From Armatimonas sp043757465 (GTDB taxonomy: Bacteria; Armatimonadota; Armatimonadia; Armatimonadales; Armatimonadaceae), in contig NZ_JAYVPL010000025.1 in the NCBI RefSeq assembly GCF_043757465.1, positions 15,344-79,343 of the forward strand: DNA of 64,000 bases, in the 5' to 3' direction. Shown here in pieces: positions 57,299-64,000 of this stretch. Each line of letters starts with the position of its first letter. Within the stretch, counting starts at the first letter, position 1. The notes below the pieces were generated by a model, which saw only the letters and a list, made by a program, of their open reading frames with translations, had not been told where the DNA came from and ran no database searches. The translations under genes and the position numbers were made by a program.

Positions 57299-58657
57299 TT
57301 GGGCACGACAGCAGCAATTATTCTAGCGGCGGGCAAGTCTACACGGATGCGCTCGAAGCTCTCCAAGGTGCTTCATCCCGTCTGCGGGAAGCCGACTCTT
57401 TTCCACATCCTGGATGCGCTCGCCGCCGCCGGTGCCGAGCGCCGCATTGTCGTCATCGGCCATGAGGGCCTAGCAGTGCAGGCACGCGTGGAAGCCGCCT
57501 ACGCGGGGCAAAATATTGAGTTTGTCTGGCAGCATAACCCACGCGGCACCGGCCACGCCACGCAGCAGGCCGAGGCGCTTCTCGCAGGCCACACCGGGCC
57601 CGTCTTGGTGGTTCCAGGAGATGCGCCCCTTCTCTCTGCCGAGGTGCTCTCTGAGCTTCTGGCGGCTCACACCGGCGGCGCAACACTGCTCTCCGCCCTT
57701 CTGGACGATGCGGGTAGCTACGGGCGTGTTGTCCGCGCCGCCGATGGATCGGGCGCGGTCGAGGCAATTGTCGAAGCCAAAGACGCCACACTCGAGCAGA
57801 AAGCAATTCGCGAGATGAATGCTGCTGTCTATGTTTTTGATGGCGGCTCTCTGTTCGAGCGCTTGAAGCAGCTCACCCCCAATAATGCGCAGGGCGAGCT
57901 CTATCTCACCGACGTGATCGGGCTGACCCGCGCCGCCGGGGAGCCTGTGCGTGCCGTGGTTGCCAAAGACAACAATGTCACTCTTGGGATCAACACACGC
58001 GTGGAGCTGGCCGAGCTCACGGAGATCCTGCGCAAACAGCTTCTGAAAGACCTGATGCTCTCCGGTGTGACGATCATTGACCCGGCGACGACCTATGTCG
58101 AAGTGGGAATTACGGTTGGGCAGGACACCGTGCTCCACCCGGGCACTTATCTGCGAGGGAGTACCCGGATCGGCGAGGACTGCATTATCGGGCCGTATGT
58201 TGTCATTACGGACTCCACCGTGGGCGATGGCTGCAAAGTGGGGCCTTTTGCACAGCTTCGGGGTAAGGCGGTTTTGGGCAATGGCTGCAAGATTGGCAAC
58301 TTTGTCGAGGTCAAGAACGGCCAGCTCGCCGACAACGTCTCGGCATCGCACCTGAGCTATCTGGGCGATACGGAGATTGGCGCGAAGACCAATATTGGCG
58401 CGGGAACTATTACCTGTAACTTCGATGGTTTCACCAAGAGCAAGACGACTATCGGCGCGGATGCCTTTATCGGCAGTAGCTCTATTCTTGTTGCACCCGT
58501 CACGATCGGCGACGGGGCACTGACGGCGGCGGGCTCGGTGATCACGCAGGATGTCCCGGCAGAGGCAATTGCCATCGCGCGGGAGCGACAGTTGAACCTC
58601 GAAGGAGCGGAGACAGTCCGCCGTGCAAAAAAACGAAAAGAGAAAGCTCATGGCTAA
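57299..58657 (+). CDS. glmU: Bifunctional GlcNAc-1-P uridyltransferase/GlcN-1-P acetyltransferase
   Basis: 452 aa, TTG start. It makes UDP-GlcNAc for peptidoglycan. The N-terminal pyrophosphorylase domain has AAIILAAGKSTRMRSKLSKVLHPVCGKP, VWQHNPRGTGHATQQAE and VVPGDAPLLSAEVL; the C-terminal left-handed beta-helix is built of hexapeptides (GTYLRGSTRIGEDCIIGPYVVITDSTVGDGC, NGCKIGNFVEVKNGQLA, SYLGDTEIGAKTNIGAGTITCNFDG). Both active sites look intact. It slightly precedes prs, with the prs start inside or just at its end (eight bases). Confidence 0.97.
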   Translation: MGTTAAIILAAGKSTRMRSKLSKVLHPVCGKPTLFHILDALAAAGAERRIVVIGHEGLAVQARVEAAYAGQNIEFVWQHNPRGTGHATQQAEALLAGHTGPVLVVPGDAPLLSAEVLSELLAAHTGGATLLSALLDDAGSYGRVVRAADGSGAVEAIVEAKDATLEQKAIREMNAAVYVFDGGSLFERLKQLTPNNAQGELYLTDVIGLTRAAGEPVRAVVAKDNNVTLGINTRVELAELTEILRKQLLKDLMLSGVTIIDPATTYVEVGITVGQDTVLHPGTYLRGSTRIGEDCIIGPYVVITDSTVGDGCKVGPFAQLRGKAVLGNGCKIGNFVEVKNGQLADNVSASHLSYLGDTEIGAKTNIGAGTITCNFDGFTKSKTTIGADAFIGSSSILVAPVTIGDGALTAAGSVITQDVPAEAIAIARERQLNLEGAETVRRAKKRKEKAHG

Positions 58658-59630
58658 GAAAGCACTTCCGATTGGCAAGAACCTGCGTGTCTTTGCGGGC
58701 AGTGGTCACCCCGCCCTCGCCGACTCCATAACCAAGGAGCTAGGCGTCCCCTTGGGAAAGATGCTCCTCTCGCGCTTTGCCGACGGCGAGATTCGCGTGC
58801 AAGTAGACGAGTCGGCGCGTGGTATGGATGTTTTTCTGGTTCAGCCCACCTGTATGCCCGTCAATGATAACTTAATGGAGCTACTGATTCTGCTCGATGC
58901 CTTCCGCCGAGCCTCGGCGCAGCGCATCACCGTGGTGCTTCCCTACTACGGCTACGCCCGCCAGGATAAGAAAATCAAGCCCCGTGAGCCAATTACAGCG
59001 CGCCTAGTCGCCGATCTGATCTCCGAGTCGGGCGCGAACCGCGTGGTCTGTGTAGACTTGCACGCCAAGCAGATCCAGGGATTTTTCCGACTGCCCGTGG
59101 ACCATCTCTACGCGGGACCCATCCTTGGAGCCTACCTAAAAGAGGTCGGGCTGGTCGGTGGCGAGACGTGCGTCGTCTCGCCCGATGAAGGCGGGGTCAA
59201 CCGTGCCCGGACGCTCGCCGAGACACTGCAAACGCCGCTTGCGATCATCTCCAAGCGCCGTCCCGCGCCCAATAAAGTGGAGATCACGGAGATTATCGGC
59301 GATGTCTTTGGCAAGAACTGCATCATCATTGACGACATGATAGACACCGGCGGCTCGATTGTGAGCGGTGCGCAGGCTCTCATCGCTCGTGGTGCGGCCT
59401 CTGTCACGGCTTGCTGCACCCACGCCGTCTTGTCTGAACCCGCGATTGACCGCATCAGCGCCAGCCCCATTCAGCGCGTCATCCTCACCGACACCATCCC
59501 CTTCCGCTACGCCAATCACCCCGCCGCCGGGAAGTTCACCGTCCTGACCGTCGCCGAACTACTCGCCGATGCCATCCGCCGCATCCACTGCGACGACTCC
59601 ATCAGTGAGCTCTTCGAGAAGCAGTGGTAG
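58650..59630 (+). CDS. prs: Ribose-phosphate pyrophosphokinase
   Basis: 326 aa from ATG 58650 (MAKKALPIGKNLRVFAGSGHPALADSI), preceded by AAAGAGAAAG; GTG 58623 is a possible but less likely start. It makes PRPP for nucleotide synthesis. Motifs: RFADGEIRVQVDESARG, LPYYGYARQDKKIKPREPITARLVADLI, VCVDLHAKQIQGFF, SPDEGGVNRARTLAE and the PRPP loop CIIIDDMIDTGGSIVSGA. The order glmU-prs is conserved in many bacteria. Its TAG stop is the beginning of the next gene's -10 box. Confidence 0.97.
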   Translation: MAKKALPIGKNLRVFAGSGHPALADSITKELGVPLGKMLLSRFADGEIRVQVDESARGMDVFLVQPTCMPVNDNLMELLILLDAFRRASAQRITVVLPYYGYARQDKKIKPREPITARLVADLISESGANRVVCVDLHAKQIQGFFRLPVDHLYAGPILGAYLKEVGLVGGETCVVSPDEGGVNRARTLAETLQTPLAIISKRRPAPNKVEITEIIGDVFGKNCIIIDDMIDTGGSIVSGAQALIARGAASVTACCTHAVLSEPAIDRISASPIQRVILTDTIPFRYANHPAAGKFTVLTVAELLADAIRRIHCDDSISELFEKQW

Positions 59631-59633
59631 GAT
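59628..59633 (+). promoter_or_regulatory. -10 box (GG-TAGGAT), leaderless, ATPase-HNH module
   Basis: GGTAGGAT starts at the prs stop codon and ends six bases before ATG 59640. Confidence 0.5.
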
Positions 59634-59639
59634 AATCTC

Positions 59640-60872
59640 ATGCTGGAATATCTGGAGATCCAAAACGCTGGCCCCGCCGACCACCTGCGCCTGGACTTAG
59701 CACCAAGACTCAACCTCCTCACCGGCGACAATGGCTTAGGCAAAAGCTTCCTGCTTGATGTCGCATGGTGGATTTTAAGTGGCATCTGGCCATCAGACAT
59801 TAAGCCGGAAATTCTTACAGGCCAACCAATAAAACCGCGAAAGCGGGATAACGCTAAGATACAAGGTAGGTTTCTAAAACATACTCACGAATGGAATTTT
59901 AATACTCATCTTCAAGAATGGAAAATAAAAGACCATAGATATTATGACAAAAGTCTTGTCGTTTATTGTCGGCCTGATGGAGATTTTTGTATTTTCGATC
60001 CATTCAGAAACTCTGATAATACAGCTTTTATTTTTAGTAATAATGAAGTTTGGAATGGTCAGGTATTTCAAAACACACATATTTGCAATGGCCTTATTCA
60101 AGATTGGTCATCATGGCAAAGAGAGAATGGCGAAGCTTTTTCTCTTTTAAATAATGTACTCAATGTTATTTCTCCAAATAAAGAAGAAATACTAAAACTT
60201 GGAAAACTGACCCGGCGATTAAAGGATTCACGAGATATTCCAACTTTACAGTTACCTTATGGAGAAATTCCAGTTATTCACGCATCGGCAGGCATACGAA
60301 GAATTATTTCACTTGTCTATATCTTAGTTTGGGTATGGCGTGAACATAAGTTGGCGGCAAATCTTCTTGAATTTTCAACAGCACGCGAAGTTACTTTCTT
60401 TATTGATGAGTTGGATGCGCACCTGCATCCTAAGTGGCAACGCACAATTGTTAAGTCTTTGATGGAGGTGATGAAAGTTCTGGCTCCTGAGGTCAACATT
60501 CAGATCATTGCTGCGACGCACTCGCCGCTTGTGATGGCGTCCGTGGAGCCTTTCTTTGACCTCGAGCAAGACGCGTGGTTTGACCTTGATCTGAATCGCG
60601 AATCAGGGCAAGTCGAAGTGACGAAGCGAACATGGTATCGGCGCGGGGATGCGGATGCGTGGCTCAAGAGCGAGGCCTTTGATCAGAAGTCGGGGTATGC
60701 ACCAGAGACAGAGCTGGCGATGACTGAAGCAACGGCGGCGATGGGAAATCCAGAGACGACGCGGGAGCAGGCTGATGTCATTGATGCCAAGCTACGCCGC
60801 TTGCTGGGAGAGATGGATACTTTTTGGGTGGATTGGGGCTACTTTTTTGAGGAGCAGGGCTGGCGAAAGTGA
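59640..60872 (+). CDS. AAA/ABC-type ATPase of a two-gene ATPase-HNH module
   Basis: 410 aa. The ATPase resembles OLD/PtuA-type proteins: LRLDLAPRLNLLTGDNGLGKSFLLD (Walker A, about 29-37), IPVIHASAGIRRIISLVYILVW (signature-like region), EVTFFIDELDAHLHPKWQR (Walker B, about 255-263) and IIAATHSPLVMA (switch His). The middle (about bases 59840-60430) is strikingly AT-rich, while both ends have the local GC, which suggests a mosaic or an acquired gene. It is followed in GTGA overlap by an HNH nuclease gene. ATPase plus HNH pairs such as Septu (PtuAB) act in phage defence; that role here is inference. Confidence 0.8.
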   Translation: MLEYLEIQNAGPADHLRLDLAPRLNLLTGDNGLGKSFLLDVAWWILSGIWPSDIKPEILTGQPIKPRKRDNAKIQGRFLKHTHEWNFNTHLQEWKIKDHRYYDKSLVVYCRPDGDFCIFDPFRNSDNTAFIFSNNEVWNGQVFQNTHICNGLIQDWSSWQRENGEAFSLLNNVLNVISPNKEEILKLGKLTRRLKDSRDIPTLQLPYGEIPVIHASAGIRRIISLVYILVWVWREHKLAANLLEFSTAREVTFFIDELDAHLHPKWQRTIVKSLMEVMKVLAPEVNIQIIAATHSPLVMASVEPFFDLEQDAWFDLDLNRESGQVEVTKRTWYRRGDADAWLKSEAFDQKSGYAPETELAMTEATAAMGNPETTREQADVIDAKLRRLLGEMDTFWVDWGYFFEEQGWRK

Positions 60873-61453
60873 TCCCAGTAGCACTACAGCCCGAACCTGA
60901 CGATTTCGACCCCAAGGTTCGTCAGCCGGGCCTGCGCTGGCTGGCAGAGAATCCGGGAGTCGCTTCATCGACCTTTCCTCCTCACTGGCGCAAGTGCCTC
61001 GCGGACCTACACGCGGCGTATGAGGGTATCTGTGCCTATGCCTGCATCTATATCGAGCCCGTCACGGGGGCGCAGAGCGTGGATCACTATATTGCCAAAT
61101 CGCTCCAGCCTGAGCTGACTTACGAGTGGAGTAATTACCGCCTCGCCTGTGCCCTAATGAACGCGCGGAAGCGAGAGTTTGAGGATGTGCTTGATCCCTT
61201 CACGCTTTCTCCTGGGACGTTTCGCCTTGCCCTCTCGACCTGTGAGATAAAGCCTATCACACCGGAAGATTCCCCTGAGTGGCACGCTGCTGAGGCAACA
61301 ATCCAGCGCCTAGGGCTCAATGACCAAGGCTGCTGTGACCTGCGGAAATATTATCTTCGACAGTATCAGGACGGACGTATCTCCGCAAAGTTCCTCAATG
61401 CGCGAGCCCCCTTTGTCTATCAGGAAGTGGTACGGCAAGGAAGGCTCCGGTAA
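60869..61453 (+). CDS. HNH endonuclease-like partner protein
   Basis: 194 aa, GTG start overlapping the ATPase stop. The core is WRKCLADLHAAYEGICAYAC, then SVDHYIAKSLQPELTYEWSNYRLACALMNARKREFEDVLDPFTL: the DH dyad and the downstream Asn, with Arg-Lys, form an HNH-type metal site. The zinc-type CxxC of most PtuB proteins is changed (CAYAC, and LACALMN where CxxCN is usual). The C-terminal part (about 120-194) is helical with no known domain. Expected role: DNA or RNA cleavage controlled by the ATPase. Confidence 0.75.
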   Translation: MIPVALQPEPDDFDPKVRQPGLRWLAENPGVASSTFPPHWRKCLADLHAAYEGICAYACIYIEPVTGAQSVDHYIAKSLQPELTYEWSNYRLACALMNARKREFEDVLDPFTLSPGTFRLALSTCEIKPITPEDSPEWHAAEATIQRLGLNDQGCCDLRKYYLRQYQDGRISAKFLNARAPFVYQEVVRQGRLR

Positions 61454-61471
61454 GCCGAGCGGTGGGAATGG

Positions 61472-61477
61472 TAGGAT
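61472..61477 (+). promoter_or_regulatory. -10 box (GG-TAGGAT), leaderless, small membrane protein
   Basis: GGTAGGAT, identical to the box before the ATPase gene, ends seven bases before ATG 61485. Confidence 0.5.
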
Positions 61478-61484
61478 AAAGCGC

Positions 61485-61598
61485 ATGAGAAAAGAAGTCC
61501 GTAACAGCCTCATTTATTTTTGTGGCCTAATGCTGGTAATGATCGTCGGGGTTGCGGTCGCAATTTTTAAGGAAATGGGCGGAGCAGCTCGGCCTTAG
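61485..61598 (+). CDS. Tiny single-span membrane protein (37 aa)
   Basis: It begins with a basic MRKEVRNS followed by one hydrophobic helix (LIYFCGLMLVMIVGVAVAIF) and a short tail (KEMGGAARP). The correctly placed leaderless box supports it as a real gene despite its size. It lies between the HNH gene and pth, 17 bases before pth. Function unknown. Confidence 0.55.
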   Translation: MRKEVRNSLIYFCGLMLVMIVGVAVAIFKEMGGAARP

Positions 61599-61605
61599 TC
61601 GGCGA

Positions 61606-61611
61606 TAGAGT
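61606..61611 (+). promoter_or_regulatory. -10 box (GA-TAGAGT), pth
   Basis: TAGAGT ends only four bases before ATG 61616; weaker than the other boxes, and the spacing is short. Confidence 0.35.
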
Positions 61612-61615
61612 AGAC

Positions 61616-62194
61616 ATGAAACTGATCGTGGGTCTGGGAAATCCTGGGGTAGCGTACGCTAAGACGCGGCATAATATCGGCTTTGAGCTACTCGATGCGC
61701 TCGCAGAGGCGCACGGGATCGCGCTGACCAATCGGCGCGATAGAGCCGTGACGGGGCGGGGCGTGATCGCGGGCCAGGCCGTGATGCTGGTCAAGCCGCA
61801 GACCTACATGAACCTCTCGGGCGATGCCGTGAGCGTTATTGCAAGCAAAGAGGGCGTTGAGCGCACGGACATTCTGGTGGTCTGCGACGACATCAACCTG
61901 CCACCAGGGCGTCTGCGGCTGCGTGCGAGCGGCTCAGCGGGCGGGCAGAACGGACTAAAGGATCTGATCGCCAAGCTGGAGGGCGACGATTTCCCACGCC
62001 TGCGTATCGGGGTGGGCGCACCACCGGCATTGGGCAGCGAGCAGATTGACTGGGTGCTCTCGAGGTTCTCGCCGCCGGATCGAAAGCTTATGGATGAAGT
62101 GCTGATCGCCGCCATGGGAGCCACCGAGCTCTGGCTGAGCGAGGGGCTCCTGGTGGCGGCGAATCGCTTTAACGGCCTTGTGGTGACCGTGTAG
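61616..62194 (+). CDS. pth: Peptidyl-tRNA hydrolase
   Basis: 192 aa. It frees tRNA from prematurely released peptidyl-tRNA. MKLIVGLGNPGVAYAKTRHNIGFELLD carries the catalytic His, then VMLVKPQTYMNLSGDAV (Asn), VVCDDINLPPGRLRLRASGSAGGQNGLKDLI (Asp and the GGxNGxxS-like loop) and FPRLRIGVGAP. Normal length. In many bacteria pth follows prs; here the ATPase-HNH module and the tiny membrane gene are wedged between the two. Confidence 0.97.
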   Translation: MKLIVGLGNPGVAYAKTRHNIGFELLDALAEAHGIALTNRRDRAVTGRGVIAGQAVMLVKPQTYMNLSGDAVSVIASKEGVERTDILVVCDDINLPPGRLRLRASGSAGGQNGLKDLIAKLEGDDFPRLRIGVGAPPALGSEQIDWVLSRFSPPDRKLMDEVLIAAMGATELWLSEGLLVAANRFNGLVVTV

Positions 62195-62209
62195 CCGGAG
62201 TGGGGGAAA

Positions 62210-63904
62210 TCAGCGTAGCGGGTCATTCTCCACGCGCAGAGTCTGTCTCCAGGTCTTGCCGTCCACTTCCAGGCTCACTCGGTACGCGCCCGCGGGGGCG
62301 TTGCCACCGTTCCACTCAACTCGGTAGAGCCCTGGCTCCAGGGTTTTGGGGCTGGCGGTAAAGACCACTTTTCCCGCGATATCGGTGATGCTCAGCGTCA
62401 CATGGGTGGCTTTTTGCGTGAGCGAGTAGACCAACTGTGCGCCACGCGCGGGATTCTCGGCGAAGAACTTTTTCACGCCGCTGCCGTACATACTCCCCTT
62501 GCCAGGCAGCGAGCGCCAGCGGGTGAAGGTCTTGGTGGGGTACAAGTAGGCGCTCTGGCCCACGCCCTTGGCCATTTCCCGGAAGGGGTTGGCATCTAGC
62601 ACCCAGAGCGAGCGCCCGTGGGTGGCCGCGACCACTTCGCCTGTGGCGGGATGGACAGCCAGCTCATGGACGGCCACGGTGGGCAGATTCGCGTTGAGCT
62701 TTGTCCAGCTTTCTCCCCGATCAATGCTCACAAACGCCGCCACCTCGGTGCCGCAGTAGAGCAAGTCCGGCACCGCAGTATCCTCGCGCAGGCAGCGGGT
62801 CGAGCCAAAACTGGGAAGATTGGCATTGACCGACTTCCAGGTCTCGCCAAAGTCCTCCGTGACAAAGAGATAGGGCTTGTCGTCGTTGGAGCGGTGGCCG
62901 TCGAGGGCAGCATAGGCGCGGCCCTCCACAAAATGCGATGCCTCAATGGTGGCCACGCAGCGCCAGCCAGAGATCCCGAGCTTCTTGGAGACCTCCTTCC
63001 AGTTTAGGCCGCCATCGCGCGAGACCCAGAGCATGCCGTCGTCGGTGCCCACCCAGAGCACGTCCCTGTTCTGCGGCGACTCGGCCAGCGCGGTGGCGGT
63101 ACCCCGGTCGGAGCGGCCAAGTTTCGGGGAGCTAATTCTTAGATCAGTGCCCTTATTCACGGATTTAAATACGTAGTTGCCCGCCGTGTAGAACAGCTTC
63201 TGGTTGTGTGCAGAGAGAATAAAAGGCGTGTTCCAGTTGAAGCCGAACTTCTTGTCTTTCTCGCGGCGCGGGGAGATGGAGCCCCGCTCGCCGGTACGCA
63301 GGTTGGTGCGGGAGATCGAGCCGCCCTGGCTCTCGGTATAGACCCAGTCTGGCTCGTCTTGGTCCACGCGGGTCACAAAGCCATCGCCGCCGGAGATCGA
63401 GAGCCAGTCGTCGTTGGACGCTCCGCTGCCCATCAGCGTGTTGGTCGGGCCGCCCCAGCTCCCGTTGTCCTGGAAACCGGCAAAGACCCAGAACGGCTCC
63501 TTCGGACTGAACGAGACATGATAGGCTTGTCCAATGGCGACATGGGCCAGGTGCTCCCAGTTGGCGCAGCGGTCATAGGTGACATAGGTGCCGCCATCGC
63601 AGCCGAGGAGCATGTGGCGGCTATCGCGTGGGTTAATCCAGAGCGCGTGCTGGTCGGGGTGCAGCTGCGTCCCGGCATCGTCGGTAAAGGTCTTGCCACC
63701 GTCGCGGCTCTGGTGCATCTCGACCCCTAAAACATAGAGGTTTTGGTCGTTGGTGGGGTCCACACGGATCTGCGAAAAATACATCGGGCGCGGGTTGAGC
63801 GAGTTGATGCGTGTCCAGGTCTCGCCGCAGTCATCGGAGCGGTAGACTCCGCCGTACTCATGGGCCTTCTCGCCCTGCTTGTTCATTACATTGGCGGCCT
63901 GGCC
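62210..63904 (-). pseudogene. BNR/sortilin-type repeat protein, 5' part separated by an IS element
   Basis: The visible frame gives 558 residues from ATG 63886, but the homology reaches further upstream (AANVMNKQGEK...GGVYRSDDCGETWTRINSLNPRP), and the family normally has about 350 more residues including a signal peptide. Repeated BNR/Asp-box motifs (SRDGGKTF, SRDGGLNW, TEDFGETW, SIDRGESW) form two beta-propellers; the end (VFTASPKTLEPGLYRVEWNG...GAYRVSLEVDG) is a FlgD/Ig-like domain. Such exported propellers are common and of unclear role. Upstream, from about 63905, the sequence is an IS630-type element, so the gene is interrupted. Confidence 0.8.
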
Positions 63905-64000
63905 TAGTGCCGCACTTCGTTAGTTTGCATGGATGATTGGATAGAGTCTTTTCAACTTTAGTCGCGCATCTGCAGTGCGAAACTGCCAGTCCACTCGACA
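63905..64000 (-). mobile_element. IS630-type insertion element, one end only
   Basis: The right part lies outside the window. A probable TA target dinucleotide (63905-63906) is followed on the plus strand by GTGCCGCACTTCG, the likely terminal inverted repeat, and then the end of the transposase gene. Insertion is in the 5' half of the BNR gene. Confidence 0.6.
63920..64000 (-). CDS. IS630-family transposase, C-terminal end only
   Basis: Twenty-six codons and a TAA stop on the minus strand, reading VDWQFRTADARLKLKRLYP and then IIHAN. This matches the typical C-terminus of IS630-type transposases (..FTTxDARxKLKRLYP). The rest of the gene, with the DDE catalytic core, lies beyond the window edge. 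It is in the same frame as the interrupted BNR gene, whose upstream reading is closed by this stop. Confidence 0.65.
   Translation of the reverse strand, partial: CRVDWQFRTADARLKLKRLYPIIHAN

Noticed and set aside
57470..58678. Minus-strand open frame (402 codons) opposite glmU
   Set aside because: Antisense of the unambiguous GlmU domains; no promoter or ribosome site.

Overview
The window is a bacterial chromosome segment of fairly high GC that contains the replication origin: dnaA (16086-17816) is followed by a cluster of twelve perfect 9-bp DnaA boxes and an AT-rich stretch. The organism is probably a member of Armatimonadota or a close relative. This is inference from gene content: two prepilin-like proteins with the N-terminal FTLIELLVVIAIIAILAAIL type and HxxG..DGH-like ends, a cytochrome/DUF1549/DUF1553 plus DUF1501 pair, Tat-exported Gfo/Idh oxidoreductases, and a tricorn protease homologue. 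No rRNA, tRNA or CRISPR array was recognised.

Layout. 1-15.8 kb: an almost complete tricorn-type protease, a duplicated STN-domain protein, an amino acid:carrier-protein ligase homologue, an orphan ABC-2-like permease, small hypothetical genes, deoC with a degenerate paralogue upstream, a multiheme cytochrome, and a divergent sugar-acid type cluster (Gfo/Idh, enolase superfamily, PmoA-like). 15.8-20.1 kb: dnaA, terminator, oriC, purS-purQ and a Crp-family regulator. 20.1-31.9 kb: a BtuC-like permease coupled to a broken tmk fragment, a prepilin, ThuA, VanX-like peptidase, a response regulator-GGDEF protein, a phosphatase, queG, a Gfo/Idh protein, a RecB-type nuclease, queE, trpA, a CPT-like kinase and a hydrolase. 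31.9-40.3 kb: a cytochrome-like protein, pgk, a Cys-rich lipoprotein, a guaB3-type gene, a methyltransferase, a GNAT enzyme, a truncated sulfatase and a HAD protein. 40.3-48 kb: the DUF1501 and cytochrome/DUF1549/DUF1553 pair, then a three-gene envelope module (small YLDPGAGS protein, NoeA-like methyltransferase, membrane sulfatase-like protein). 48-53.5 kb: an isochorismatase-like hydrolase, an SDR pseudogene, and a molybdenum hydroxylase operon (2Fe-2S subunit, Mo subunit, XdhC, MocA). 53.4-64 kb: an ankyrin protein, a prepilin, a LysR regulator, glmU-prs, a candidate two-gene AAA ATPase/HNH defence module, pth, and a BNR-repeat gene broken by an IS630-type element that runs off the right edge.

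Three window-wide patterns stand out. First, about twenty genes carry a GGTANAAT-like extended -10 box ending 4-9 nt (usually 6) before the start codon, with no Shine-Dalgarno sequence, which predicts extensive leaderless transcription; a minority (dnaA, purS, the ankyrin gene, the lipoprotein gene, guaB3) have leaders with Shine-Dalgarno sequences. Second, a family of G/C-rich palindromic repeats (CCCCCTAACCCCCGCC..GGCGGGGG) occurs between genes as paired inverted copies, supplies C-terminal codons and stop codons to neighbouring genes, and is inserted in frame inside queG and xdhC. Third, several loci are broken genes (tmk/binding-protein chimera, sulfatase, SDR, BNR protein), often next to a repeat or insertion element.
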